Origin: an uncultured Flavobacterium sp. | Lineage (GTDB): Bacteria > Bacteroidota > Bacteroidia > Flavobacteriales > Flavobacteriaceae | DNA length: 7,590 nucleotides | Direction of reading: 5' to 3' | NCBI GenBank assembly: GCA_946886675.1 | Contig: CAMPIZ010000070.1 | Span: 1-7,590, forward strand | In this document: one piece after another, positions 1-7,401 of the stretch | How the letters are laid out: the number at the start of each line of letters is the position of its first letter | How positions within the stretch are numbered: position 1 is the stretch's first letter | Notes under the pieces: model-generated | Told to the model about the DNA's origin: nothing | Seen by the model: only the letters and a program-made list of their open reading frames with translations | Databases searched by the model: none | Translations under genes and position numbers: made by a program

Positions 1-1887
1 TGCTTACTGTATGTATGTACAGCTTTTTCGCAAAGTTTTGAAGAAGATTTAAATACCCTTGCAGATGCCGAAATGAAATCGGCAATGATACTTAAAGACC
101 TGCAGGTAAATCCCAATACTGCAAATTATGATATTACTTACCATAAGCTGGAGTTTGAGGTAGACCCTACAGAATATTTTATAACCGGGAAGGTAACCAC
201 AGCGTTCACTGCTTTGGAAAACATGGAGGATATAACGTTTGATTTTAACAGCCAGCTTACAGTGAGTTCTGTAACGCAGGGCGAAGCTTCGCTTACGTTT
301 TCACAGGTTGGTAATGAGTTGATTATAGACCTCCCCACTACAATAAATAGTGGTGGCAGCAGTACTATAACTATTACTTATAGCGGTGTGCCGGGGTTTG
401 ATGAAGAGGCTTTTACTATAGCAACCCATTCAGGGAGCCCGGTATTGTGGACTCTTAGCGAACCTTATGGAGCAAAAGACTGGTGGCCATGCAAACAAGA
501 TCTTAATGATAAGATAGAAAGTATAGATGTGTTTATTACTGCGCCACAGCAGTATGTAAGTGTTGCTAATGGTGTAGAACAATCGCAGGAACTGGATGGC
601 GAAGGATATAGAACGACACATTTTCACCATTCTTACCCTATACCGGCCTACCTTGTAGCTATAGCAGTAAGTAATTATTCTATATTTACTCAGCAGGCAG
701 GCACTGCACCCAATAATTTCCCTATAGTAAATTACATTTATCCGGAAAACCTGGAGTGGGCACAGCAGGAACTCGCAGTTACCCCGCCCATAATGGATTT
801 GTTTGAAGAATTATTTGAGATTTATCCATTTTATGAAGAAAAATACGGTCATGCCCAATGTAATTTTAGTGGAGGGATGGAACACACTACAGTTTCCTTT
901 ATGGGGAATTTTAACAGGAACATTATTGCACATGAGCTGGCCCACCAGTGGTTTGGCGATAAAGTTACCTGTGGTTCCTGGAGTGATATATGGCTTAATG
1001 AGGGTTTTGCGACCTATCTTTCCGGGCTGGTTGTTGAGCATTTTGATGGTGATTTTGGTTTTATAAACTGGAAAGCCGGAAGGATTATAAGTATTACTTC
1101 TGCTCCGGATGGAAGTGTGTATATACCCGAAAGCCAGCTTAATGACAGCGGACGTATTTTTAATGGAAGGCTTAGCTATAATAAAGGGGCAATGGTGCTG
1201 CACATGCTTAGATATGTGATGGGTGATGAGGATTTTTTTCAGGGAGTTAAAAACTATCTTGCTGATGAAAATTTAGCGTATGCCTATGCGCTTACACCTG
1301 ATTTGCAGGCACACCTTGAAGCGGTATCAGGGACAAACCTTACTGAATTTTTTAACGACTGGGTATACGGCGAGGGCTACCCAACTTACAGTGTAACTGC
1401 AGAGGATTTAGGCGGAGGGCAGGCAAAGATTATAATCAGCCAGACTCAGTCGCACCCTTCCGTTACTTATTTTGAAATGCCTGTAACGGTGCGTCTTACC
1501 GGAGAAGGAAATGAAACTTTTGATGCAGTTTTGGATAATACAACAAACGGACAGGAGTTTGTTATCGAAGTGCCTTTTATCGTAACAGGTGCAGAAGTGG
1601 ATCCTGAGAGAGATATTATTTGCGCCAACAGTGCTTTTCTTAACACAAGGCAATTTGATTTGCAGGCTGTAAAAATATACCCTAACCCTGTAAAAGACAT
1701 CCTGAAGATACAGCTGCCGGAAAATGCAGAAGTACAAAAAGCGGTTGTTTACAACATGCTGGGCAGTAAAGAAATGGAGTTTGCCACGGGGAGACAGTGG
1801 GATTTATCTTCACTTTCAGCAGGAGTGTATTTTATAAGGCTTGTTACAAACGGAGGCGCAGCAACTTTTAAATTTATAAAAGAGTAG
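1..1887 (+). CDS. M1 family zinc aminopeptidase with T9SS sorting domain (5'-truncated)
   Basis: This is a secreted metallo-aminopeptidase that removes N-terminal residues from peptides, probably at the cell surface or outside the cell. The frame is open from base 1. The first codons read CLLYVCTAFSQSFEED, the end of a Sec signal peptide with likely cleavage around AFS/Q, so the true start lies just upstream of the window and the ATG at 73 is internal. Counting from that ATG, an N-terminal beta domain (about 1-190) precedes the catalytic domain. This has GGMEH (nt 871-885, the counterpart of GAMEN), HELAH (nt 931-945), the third zinc ligand Glu in WLNEG (nt 1000-1002) and the expected catalytic Tyr in SYNKGA (nt 1177-1179). 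The last ~75 residues, from VKIYPNP (nt 1669) to the end, form a type A T9SS C-terminal domain with a typical SLSAGVYFIRL segment. All active-site residues are present. The gene ends with tandem in-frame stops, TAG TGA. The physiological substrate is unknown. Confidence 0.95.
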   Translation, partial: CLLYVCTAFSQSFEEDLNTLADAEMKSAMILKDLQVNPNTANYDITYHKLEFEVDPTEYFITGKVTTAFTALENMEDITFDFNSQLTVSSVTQGEASLTFSQVGNELIIDLPTTINSGGSSTITITYSGVPGFDEEAFTIATHSGSPVLWTLSEPYGAKDWWPCKQDLNDKIESIDVFITAPQQYVSVANGVEQSQELDGEGYRTTHFHHSYPIPAYLVAIAVSNYSIFTQQAGTAPNNFPIVNYIYPENLEWAQQELAVTPPIMDLFEELFEIYPFYEEKYGHAQCNFSGGMEHTTVSFMGNFNRNIIAHELAHQWFGDKVTCGSWSDIWLNEGFATYLSGLVVEHFDGDFGFINWKAGRIISITSAPDGSVYIPESQLNDSGRIFNGRLSYNKGAMVLHMLRYVMGDEDFFQGVKNYLADENLAYAYALTPDLQAHLEAVSGTNLTEFFNDWVYGEGYPTYSVTAEDLGGGQAKIIISQTQSHPSVTYFEMPVTVRLTGEGNETFDAVLDNTTNGQEFVIEVPFIVTGAEVDPERDIICANSAFLNTRQFDLQAVKIYPNPVKDILKIQLPENAEVQKAVVYNMLGSKEMEFATGRQWDLSSLSAGVYFIRLVTNGGAATFKFIKE

Positions 1888-1892
1888 TGAGG
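1888..1892. other. Convergent gene junction, 5 nt
   Basis: The aminopeptidase stop (+) and the MFS transporter stop (-) are separated by five bases. No GC-rich hairpin with a T-run lies in or beside the junction. Termination of both transcripts must therefore happen inside the opposing coding region or be factor-dependent, and the 3' ends probably overlap as antisense RNA (inference). Confidence 0.8.
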
Positions 1893-3107
1893 CTAAGCTT
1901 CATTAAAAACCTTGATCCTGCTTACCATAATGGCAATAATAAATCCAAAAATGCCTATAATGGCAAATGATGCCCTTAATCCCCACGCTTCAGCAATGTA
2001 GCCAATAACCGGAGGGCCAAGCATAAAGCCAAGGAAACTTACGCTGGAAACCATAGTAAGGGCTATGCCCGGTGGTATATCTTTAGTTCTCCCTGCAAGG
2101 CTGTATACTGTAGGCACAATGGTAGATACACCAATACCTACAAGCATAAAAGCAAGGGCGGCGGTAGCTATATAAGGTAGCAGAACGGCGCTAAAAAGCC
2201 CTATGGATATAAGGCATCCACTGATTTGTAATATTTTTCTTCGGCCGAATTTTTGTATAACCCGGTCACCTAAAAACCGGCCTGTAGCCATCATTAGCAT
2301 AAACGAAGTGTAACCCAATACCACTAGCTGCTCCGGAGCTTTTACAACATCTTTAAAATATACACCACTCCAGTCAAACATTATGCCTTCGCTCAGCATG
2401 CAGCAAAAACCTGTTATGCCCAGCCATAATAAGGCAGTATTTATTTTAGGCAAACCCTTTTTCTTTATTTCGGCTTGTTTCTTCGCTTTTACTTTTACCA
2501 GGTATTTATAGTTGGTAAGCACAACAATAAGTAATATGGCAGAAACACTCGCGAAATGCAGTAACGGACTTAAATGCAATGCTGTCATACCAAGGCTTAT
2601 CAACGCACCGCTAAAGCCCGCAATACTCCAGGCCCCATGAAACGACGACATTATTGCCCGCTTAAAAAGCCCTTCGGTATAAATGCCCTGTGTATTGATG
2701 GAAATATTGGTAAGATTACTGAACATGCCAAAAAAGAACAATGCCAGCAGCAGGTGCCATCTTTCTGTACCCAGTCCCAATGTTGTAAGGCTTATAACAT
2801 ATAAGCTAAGACCAATAACAGCTGTTTTATGGCTGCCATATTTTGTAGCCAGGCTACCGGAAAAAGGCATAATAAACAGCTGCCCAAAGGGGATGGCAAA
2901 AAGTACAGTACCTAAATCGGCTTCAGAAAGTCCTAAATCGGCTTTAATATCCGGTATACGGCTGGCCCAAGTGGCAAAACACAGTCCCATGGCAAAATAA
3001 TATAAAGAAACTGCCCACCTTATCCTGTTGAGGTAAGAAGCTTTTACATCTCTATACTGCTTCTTATAAGCGAGTACCGCTCCTGTATATTTGCCATTTA
3101 TTTCCAC
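1893..3107 (-). CDS. MFS transporter, YbjJ/MosC-like
   Basis: This 404-residue inner-membrane protein has about 12 hydrophobic segments, so it is a secondary transporter of the major facilitator superfamily. Features of the YbjJ/MosC-type subfamily are visible: FATWASRIPDIK after TM1 (res. ~44-55), the motif-A-like loop GSLATKYGSHK (84-94), SFHGAWSIAGFSGA (155-168) and EGIMFDWSGVYF (240-251). A second motif-A-like loop, GRFLGDRVIQKFGRRK (276-291), opens the C-terminal half. A lysine-rich central loop (res. ~203-222) separates the two six-helix halves. The start is a GTG at 3105-3107: the only in-frame ATG near the N-terminus (res. 40) would cut TM1, and a stop lies 12 nt upstream. It is the last gene of the proposed operon, 12 nt after the hydrolase. 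E. coli YbjJ has no firmly known substrate. MosC belongs to rhizopine (inosamine) biosynthesis loci in Sinorhizobium, so a sugar or polyol-like substrate is possible but not shown here. Confidence 0.9.
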   Translation of the reverse strand: MEINGKYTGAVLAYKKQYRDVKASYLNRIRWAVSLYYFAMGLCFATWASRIPDIKADLGLSEADLGTVLFAIPFGQLFIMPFSGSLATKYGSHKTAVIGLSLYVISLTTLGLGTERWHLLLALFFFGMFSNLTNISINTQGIYTEGLFKRAIMSSFHGAWSIAGFSGALISLGMTALHLSPLLHFASVSAILLIVVLTNYKYLVKVKAKKQAEIKKKGLPKINTALLWLGITGFCCMLSEGIMFDWSGVYFKDVVKAPEQLVVLGYTSFMLMMATGRFLGDRVIQKFGRRKILQISGCLISIGLFSAVLLPYIATAALAFMLVGIGVSTIVPTVYSLAGRTKDIPPGIALTMVSSVSFLGFMLGPPVIGYIAEAWGLRASFAIIGIFGFIIAIMVSRIKVFNEA

Positions 3108-3119
3108 AATGCAAATAAC

Positions 3120-4115
3120 TTACTTTTTCAGGAAATCCTTTAATGGTTCTATAAATCTTTCATATGCTTCTATATGCGGCAGATGGCCTATGCCATCAAT
3201 TTCCGCAAGAGTTGAATTTTTAATTTTTGCAGCAGTCAGTTTGCCCAGTTTAGGATAATTGCCTAAATCGTCCTGTACCTCTTTTGGGGCCTTTGCTTTG
3301 CCCAGTGCAGTACGGTCACGCTGGCCTATAATAAGCAGGGTAGGCACTGTTAGATTTTCAAACTCATAGCAAACAGGCTGGGTAAAAATCATGTCATAAG
3401 TAAGTGCCGAGTTTTTTGCTATTATCGGATAATCTTTATTTAGTGTCCAGCCTGCCAATATATTAACCCATTTATCATACTCAGGTTTCCATTTGCCGTC
3501 GTAATAAAACTTAAGCTGGTAATTTTTAATTTTTTCATAATCCTGCTCCAGTTCGTTTTTATACCAATCATCGACACTTTGATAAGGTACCACTACCTTC
3601 CAGTCTTCCAGTCCAATAGGGTTTTCCAGTATTAGCTTCTCGGTAACTTCCGGATACATTAGCGCAAAGCGTGTGGCGAGCATCCCGCCCATAGAGTGGC
3701 CAAGTACATTTACTTTTGTTATGCCGAGTTTGTCCAGCACAGCCTTTGTGTTTTCTGCCAGCAACTGAAAGCTGTACTGAATATTAGTAACCTTTGATGA
3801 CTTTCCAAAGCCTATCTGATCCGGAATTATAACCCTATAGCCTTCTTTTGCCAGGTCTTTGGCAGTTTGCTCCCAGTATGCTCCGCAAAAATTTTTACCA
3901 TGCAGCAGCATTACGGTTTTACCATTGGGCTTTTGCGGCTTCAGGTCCATATATGCCATTATAAGACTTTGCCCCTGTATATTTAAAGTAATCTCACTTA
4001 CCGGGAAAGGATACTCAATGTTTTCCAGCTTGAGGCCAGATACTTCCGGTTCTTTATCCTGTGCGGTAACATATAATGACAGTATAAGTACTAGGAATGT
4101 TATAAACTTTTTCAT
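3120..4115 (-). CDS. Periplasmic alpha/beta-fold hydrolase
   Basis: This 331-residue serine hydrolase is probably exported: the N-terminus MKKFITFLVLILSLYVTAQ is a Sec signal peptide with likely cleavage at VTA/Q, and there is no lipobox cysteine. The fold markers appear in order: the oxyanion-hole strand with LLHGKNF (res. ~70-76), IIPDQIGFGKS (96-106), the nucleophile elbow GHSMGG with Ser141, the probable acid Asp267 in IIGQRD, and the catalytic His311 in GIGHLPH. A cap region of about 90 residues (~165-255) sits between strand 6 and the acid and probably sets specificity. The catalytic triad is complete. The ATG at 4113-4115 places the signal peptide correctly. It lies 31 nt after the aldo/keto reductase and 12 nt before the transporter. 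Sequence alone does not tell esterase, lactonase, epoxide hydrolase or C-C hydrolase apart. It is the only exported protein in the operon apart from the transporter. Confidence 0.92.
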   Translation of the reverse strand: MKKFITFLVLILSLYVTAQDKEPEVSGLKLENIEYPFPVSEITLNIQGQSLIMAYMDLKPQKPNGKTVMLLHGKNFCGAYWEQTAKDLAKEGYRVIIPDQIGFGKSSKVTNIQYSFQLLAENTKAVLDKLGITKVNVLGHSMGGMLATRFALMYPEVTEKLILENPIGLEDWKVVVPYQSVDDWYKNELEQDYEKIKNYQLKFYYDGKWKPEYDKWVNILAGWTLNKDYPIIAKNSALTYDMIFTQPVCYEFENLTVPTLLIIGQRDRTALGKAKAPKEVQDDLGNYPKLGKLTAAKIKNSTLAEIDGIGHLPHIEAYERFIEPLKDFLKK

Positions 4116-4146
4116 GATTGGAAATATTAAGGATATTTGAGATTAA

Positions 4147-5097
4147 CTACCAAGCACTTTGCGCTGTTAAAAATTCTAACTGATCGGCAGTTATAGGAAG
4201 ATCAGGTGCTTTTATAATACTTTCCAGCTGCGACAGGCTTGTGGCACTTACTATTGGCGCAGTTACTGATGGGCGGTGTATGAGCCATGCGAGAGCCACA
4301 GTAGCCTGCTTAGTATTAAGTTCTTCGGCTACCTTATCCAGTGCAGCCAGTATTTTTAGTCCGCGTTCATCAAGATATTTTACAGCACTACCGCCGCGCT
4401 GGCTTTTTTCAGCATCTTCTTTAGAACGGTATTTCCCTGTAAGAAAGCCGCTGGCAAGCGAATAATAGTTAAGGATACCTAAGTTATTTCCCAGGCATAT
4501 TGGCTCAAGTCCGTTTTCAAAAATTTCCCTTTCATAAAGGTTATAATGCGGCTGAAAAGTTTCATAGGCCGGTAGTCCATTTTCGTATGCAGTTTCCAAA
4601 GATTCTTTTAGTCTTTCTGCCGAAAAATTTGACGCTCCTATATGGCGCACTTTGCCTTCCTCTTTTAGCTGTGCATAAGCCTCCAGAGTTTCCTCAATAG
4701 GTGTATTTTCATCGTCCCAGTGGCTTTGGTAAAGGTCTATATAATCCGTTTGCAGTCTTTTTAGCGATTCTTCTGCAGCTTTAATAATATATTTTTTAGA
4801 CAGGTCACGTTTTCCGCTGCCCATATCGCCACCCACTTTTGTAGCGATAATAACTTTCTCACGATTCTTGTTTTTCTTTAGCCAGTTTCCGATAATAGTT
4901 TCCGATTCGCCCCCTTTATTACCCTGTGCCCATCGCGAATAAATATCAGCAGTATCAATAAAATTGAAACCGGCGCCTATAAAAGCATCCAGTATTTCAA
5001 ACGATCTTTTCTCGTCTATTGTCCAGCCAAATACATTTCCTCCCAACGTAATGGGGTAAACCTGCAATGCGGTGCTTCCTAAATCTCTTTTTTGCAT
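4147..5097 (-). CDS. Aldo/keto reductase (NADPH-dependent, COG0667-like)
   Basis: This 316-residue cytoplasmic (alpha/beta)8-barrel oxidoreductase should interconvert aldehydes or ketones and alcohols with NADPH. The full catalytic tetrad is readable: Asp48 and Tyr53 in FIDTADIYS, Lys87 in ATKVGG and His126 in LYQSHW. Cofactor-binding signatures follow: GASNFS (res. 154-159), the YYSLASGFLTGKY segment (211-223) where this family contacts the pyrophosphate, and PIVSATS (281-287) near the C-terminus. Length and motif order suit the family that includes YajO and B. subtilis YhdN/IolS, and not the shorter AKR5-type reductases. There is no signal peptide. It starts 7 nt after the dehydrogenase stop, so co-transcription and possibly translational coupling are likely. 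The substrate cannot be read from the sequence. IolS-type members occur in inositol operons in Bacillus, but most relatives act on general carbonyls. Confidence 0.93.
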   Translation of the reverse strand: MQKRDLGSTALQVYPITLGGNVFGWTIDEKRSFEILDAFIGAGFNFIDTADIYSRWAQGNKGGESETIIGNWLKKNKNREKVIIATKVGGDMGSGKRDLSKKYIIKAAEESLKRLQTDYIDLYQSHWDDENTPIEETLEAYAQLKEEGKVRHIGASNFSAERLKESLETAYENGLPAYETFQPHYNLYEREIFENGLEPICLGNNLGILNYYSLASGFLTGKYRSKEDAEKSQRGGSAVKYLDERGLKILAALDKVAEELNTKQATVALAWLIHRPSVTAPIVSATSLSQLESIIKAPDLPITADQLEFLTAQSAW

Positions 5098-5104
5098 AAC
5101 AATA

Positions 5105-6145
5105 CTATTTTAGTTGGATTACTTTTTGCTCCTCGCTGCTTAGAACAGCTGCATCTATAATTTTCATTACGTTAACACCGTCCTGTGCTGTAACAGGTTC
5201 TTTTTTACCCTCGGTAACAGAATGGTAAAGCGCATCAAACAGCGCATAATAGTTACCGGGCCGCGTAGGAATATGGCCCCTGTATATTTCGCCGTTTTTC
5301 TCGGTATGCAGTATCCCGGCTTTATCTTTTGGCTCTCCCAATCCTTCCGCTGTTGGTTTTTTACCTGTTTTGAGTTCATCTTCCTGTATATCGCCACGAC
5401 TTTTTAAGAACGACCCTTTTGTACCATGAAGCGCATAGGCAGGTACTGGTTCCCTGAAAAAGAAACCTGCACGTAGGCGTACCCTTTTATCAGGGTAATA
5501 AAGCAGGATGTCCAGCATATCGTCGTTTAGAGAGTTTTTGCGTGTTACCCTTAAATCTGCAAACACACTGTCGGGCATTCCAAACAAGTGCAGTGCCTGA
5601 TCTATAATATGAGAACCAAGATCCATAAGTATACCTGCTCCGGGATTTTTGGTTTCTTTATGTGTTTTAGCACTGAGGTTTGGGTTATAGCGGTCAAAGC
5701 GAAACTCGGCTTCTACAATGTCACCAAGCAGGTTTTCGTCAACAACTTCCTTTACAGTTTTAAAATCGCTGTCCCACCGGCGGTTATGATAAACAGCCAG
5801 TTTTAGTCCTTTTGCTTTAGCCAGGTCGCGTAGCTCTTCAGCTTCGGCAGTATTTGTAGTAAAGGCTTTTTCTACCAGAACATGTTTTCCTGCTTCCAGT
5901 ACTTTTTTAGTGTATTCAAAATGGGTTTCTATAGGTGTGTTTACTATAACAAGGTCTATATCATCACTTAAGAGCTCTTCAAGAGATTCATAGCTCTTTG
6001 CATCAGGATAATCCTGCTGAATAAGTTTTTTGCTGCGCTCCCACGAGCCTGTAAGCTCAAAACGGGGATGCACTTCTAAAAAGGGGGCATGGAATACTTT
6101 GCCCGACATGCCATAGGAAAGCAGAGCTGCTTTTATTTTTTGCAT
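5105..6145 (-). CDS. Gfo/Idh/MocA oxidoreductase, scyllo-inositol dehydrogenase (IolW/YvaA/YdgJ)-like
   Basis: This 346-residue NAD(P)-dependent dehydrogenase has an N-terminal Rossmann domain (res. ~1-120) and a C-terminal alpha/beta substrate domain. The pattern closely follows B. subtilis IolW as I recall it: SYGMSGKVFHAPFL at the nucleotide-binding loop (10-23), IVNTPIETHFEYT (67-79), HVLVEKAFT (88-96), VYHNRRWDSDF (118-128), and the catalytic-region segment MDLGSHIIDQALHLFGMP (174-191) with Asp175 and His179. The C-terminal PVTAQDGVNVMKIIDAA also matches. IolW reduces scyllo-inosose to scyllo-inositol with NADPH; related YdgJ-type enzymes have less certain substrates. Two small departures are visible: the first Gly of the usual GxGxxG is Ser10, and the usual EKP is EKA (92-94). 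The ATG at 6143-6145 puts the Rossmann strand at the expected distance, and the gene ends 7 nt before the aldo/keto reductase. Family assignment is strong; substrate assignment is a guess. Confidence 0.9.
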   Translation of the reverse strand: MQKIKAALLSYGMSGKVFHAPFLEVHPRFELTGSWERSKKLIQQDYPDAKSYESLEELLSDDIDLVIVNTPIETHFEYTKKVLEAGKHVLVEKAFTTNTAEAEELRDLAKAKGLKLAVYHNRRWDSDFKTVKEVVDENLLGDIVEAEFRFDRYNPNLSAKTHKETKNPGAGILMDLGSHIIDQALHLFGMPDSVFADLRVTRKNSLNDDMLDILLYYPDKRVRLRAGFFFREPVPAYALHGTKGSFLKSRGDIQEDELKTGKKPTAEGLGEPKDKAGILHTEKNGEIYRGHIPTRPGNYYALFDALYHSVTEGKKEPVTAQDGVNVMKIIDAAVLSSEEQKVIQLK

Positions 6146-6147
6146 AG

Positions 6148-6157
6148 CTATTAATAG
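6148..6157. repeat. Perfect 10-bp palindrome CTATTAATAG before the dehydrogenase start
   Basis: CTATTAATAG is its own reverse complement and lies 2 nt upstream of the dehydrogenase start codon, within the 53-nt gap after the flavoprotein gene. It could be a protein-binding site or an RNA element near the ribosome-binding region, but an AT-rich 10-mer palindrome can arise by chance. I see no TAnnTTTG promoter core in this gap. Confidence 0.4.
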
Positions 6158-6198
6158 ATGTTGCGGTTATTTATTACTATGTACTGAATGTTGGCTGA

Positions 6199-7275
6199 CT
6201 AATCTTCCAGATGTGCCCTTTCATACTGCTTAGGCCAAATTATATCTGCTTTTAAATCGTGTGCAAAATTAAGCCCCAAATGCGGGTCACGCAGCGATTC
6301 ACGGGCAAAAAATACCAGGTCTGCCTGTTCTTTTTCCAGTATTTCCTCAGCTTGTGCAGCTTCAGTTATCAGGCCTACGGCTCCGGTATGGATGCCTGTT
6401 TCTTTCTTAATACGTTCTGCAATGGGAACCTGATAGTTAGGGCCTTCGGGTATGTTTTGGTAAGGTACTGCACCTCCACTTGAACAATCAATCACATCAA
6501 CACCTTTTTCCTTCAGTATTTTTGCCAGCTTAACCGACTCATCTTCATTCCAGCCCCCGGCAGCCCAGTCTGTTCCCGATATCCTTACAAAAAGAGGAAG
6601 ATCGTTAGGCCATTCGGTTTTCACGGCTTCCAATACTTCCAGTAGCAGCTTTATACGGTTTTCAAAAGACCCGCCATATTCATCATTTCTTTTATTGCAG
6701 AGAGGTGAAAGAAACTGATGCAGCAGGTAACCATGGGCCGCATGTATTTCCAGTACCTTATAGCACGCTTCGTGAGCCCTTCTGGCTGCAGCTTTAAAGT
6801 CGGCAACAACTTTTTGTAAAGCAGCTTTATCCATTTCAAGGGGCGGATGTGTATCATCTTCATAATAGGGTACTGCACTGGGAGCTACAGTCTGCCATCC
6901 GTTTTCAGCTTCGGTAAGCCTGCGGCGGCCCTGCCAGGGTGTAGCAGTACTGGCTTTGCGTCCGGCATGGGCAAGCTGTATGCCCGGCATGGCATTTTCA
7001 CGAAGTATAAAAGAGGTTATTTGTTTGTATTTCTCTATATGCTCGTCTTTCCATATACCCAGGTCTTCCGGAGTTATACGGCCTTCCGGTGAAACAGCGG
7101 TAGCTTCCTGTATAATAAGCCCTGCCCCGCCAATAGCCCTTGCGCCCAGATGTACAAGGTGCCAGTCGTTTGCAAAACCATCTTCTGCCGAATACTGGCA
7201 CATGGGGGATATAACTATGCGGTTTTTAAGGATAATACTCTTTATCTGTAATAAAGAAAACAGTTTTGAGGCCAT
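6199..7275 (-). CDS. Old Yellow Enzyme family NADPH:flavin oxidoreductase (YqjM/NamA-like)
   Basis: This cytoplasmic FMN ene-reductase should use NADPH to reduce activated C=C bonds such as enones, and in relatives nitro compounds. With the ATG at 7273-7275 the protein has 358 residues, near the ~340 of YqjM. The frame runs on to 7404, but those 43 residues look like random non-coding translation and do not fit the family start. Class-defining residues line up: Cys26 in SPMCQYS (the Cys tuning FMN potential in YqjM, at the same number) with Tyr28; QLAHAGRKAS (100-109); the substrate-anchoring pair His178 and His181 and Tyr183 in EIHAAHGYL; and FARESLRDP (323-331) near the FMN phosphate. Arg353 in QYERAH corresponds to the C-terminal arginine finger that enters the neighbouring subunit in YqjM. 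It is the first gene of the leftward operon, 53 nt ahead of the IolW-like dehydrogenase. NamA-type detoxification or a dedicated pathway step are both possible. Confidence 0.94.
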   Translation of the reverse strand: MASKLFSLLQIKSIILKNRIVISPMCQYSAEDGFANDWHLVHLGARAIGGAGLIIQEATAVSPEGRITPEDLGIWKDEHIEKYKQITSFILRENAMPGIQLAHAGRKASTATPWQGRRRLTEAENGWQTVAPSAVPYYEDDTHPPLEMDKAALQKVVADFKAAARRAHEACYKVLEIHAAHGYLLHQFLSPLCNKRNDEYGGSFENRIKLLLEVLEAVKTEWPNDLPLFVRISGTDWAAGGWNEDESVKLAKILKEKGVDVIDCSSGGAVPYQNIPEGPNYQVPIAERIKKETGIHTGAVGLITEAAQAEEILEKEQADLVFFARESLRDPHLGLNFAHDLKADIIWPKQYERAHLED

Positions 7276-7367
7276 AAATGATGCGGTTTTAAGTGAACAA
7301 AAAGGTGTGTTTTTGCTTAAATCCAAAAGCAGCGGATTTATTAACTGTAAAGTTACCTTACAAAAAC

Positions 7368-7401
7368 CGAAGTTAAAACAGGCAGATTGATTATTAACAA
7401 A
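7368..7401 (-). promoter_or_regulatory. Weak candidate promoter for the ene-reductase operon
   Basis: On the minus strand TTTG (plus 7398-7401) is followed after 22 nt by TAACTTCG (plus 7368-7375), one mismatch from the Bacteroidota -7 core TAnnTTTG. A transcript from here would have an untranslated leader of roughly 85-90 nt before the ATG at 7275. An alternative core, TAACTTTA (plus 7348-7355), is also one mismatch away but lacks a clear -33 element. Confidence 0.3.

Larger units (their letters stand above)
1893..7275 (-). other. Proposed five-gene operon (ene-reductase to transporter)
   Basis: Five genes on one strand have gaps of 53, 7, 31 and 12 nt, with no visible terminator or good promoter between them. 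Three of the products are redox enzymes acting on carbonyl, enone or polyol groups, one is an exported hydrolase and one is a membrane transporter. Tight spacing is seen directly; co-transcription and shared function are inferred. The 53-nt gap after the first gene is the weakest link and could hold a second promoter. Confidence 0.75.

Noticed and set aside
811..1203. 130-residue minus-strand reading frame inside the aminopeptidase gene
   Set aside because: It overlaps the zinc-binding core coding region on the opposite strand, its translation shows no recognisable domain, and it is best explained as a shadow of the real gene.
1865..1882. Inverted repeat CTTTTA-AATTTA-TAAAAG at the end of the aminopeptidase gene as a terminator
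   Set aside because: The stem is only six pairs, nearly all A-T, lies inside the coding region and is not followed by a T-run.
2994..2996. Internal ATG (residue 40) as the MFS transporter start, instead of GTG at 3107
   Set aside because: It falls within the first membrane helix just before the conserved FATWASRIPD segment and would disrupt TM1; the GTG follows the upstream stop at normal operon spacing.
7342..7355. TAACT-GTAA-AGTTA as a transcription terminator or riboswitch stem
   Set aside because: Five-pair AT-rich arms with no adjacent T-run and no larger conserved RNA fold; a protein-binding site is at most a possibility.
6956..7390. 144-residue plus-strand reading frame opposite the ene-reductase start
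   Set aside because: It runs antisense to the conserved YqjM-like N-terminus and into promoter DNA, and it has no recognisable motif.
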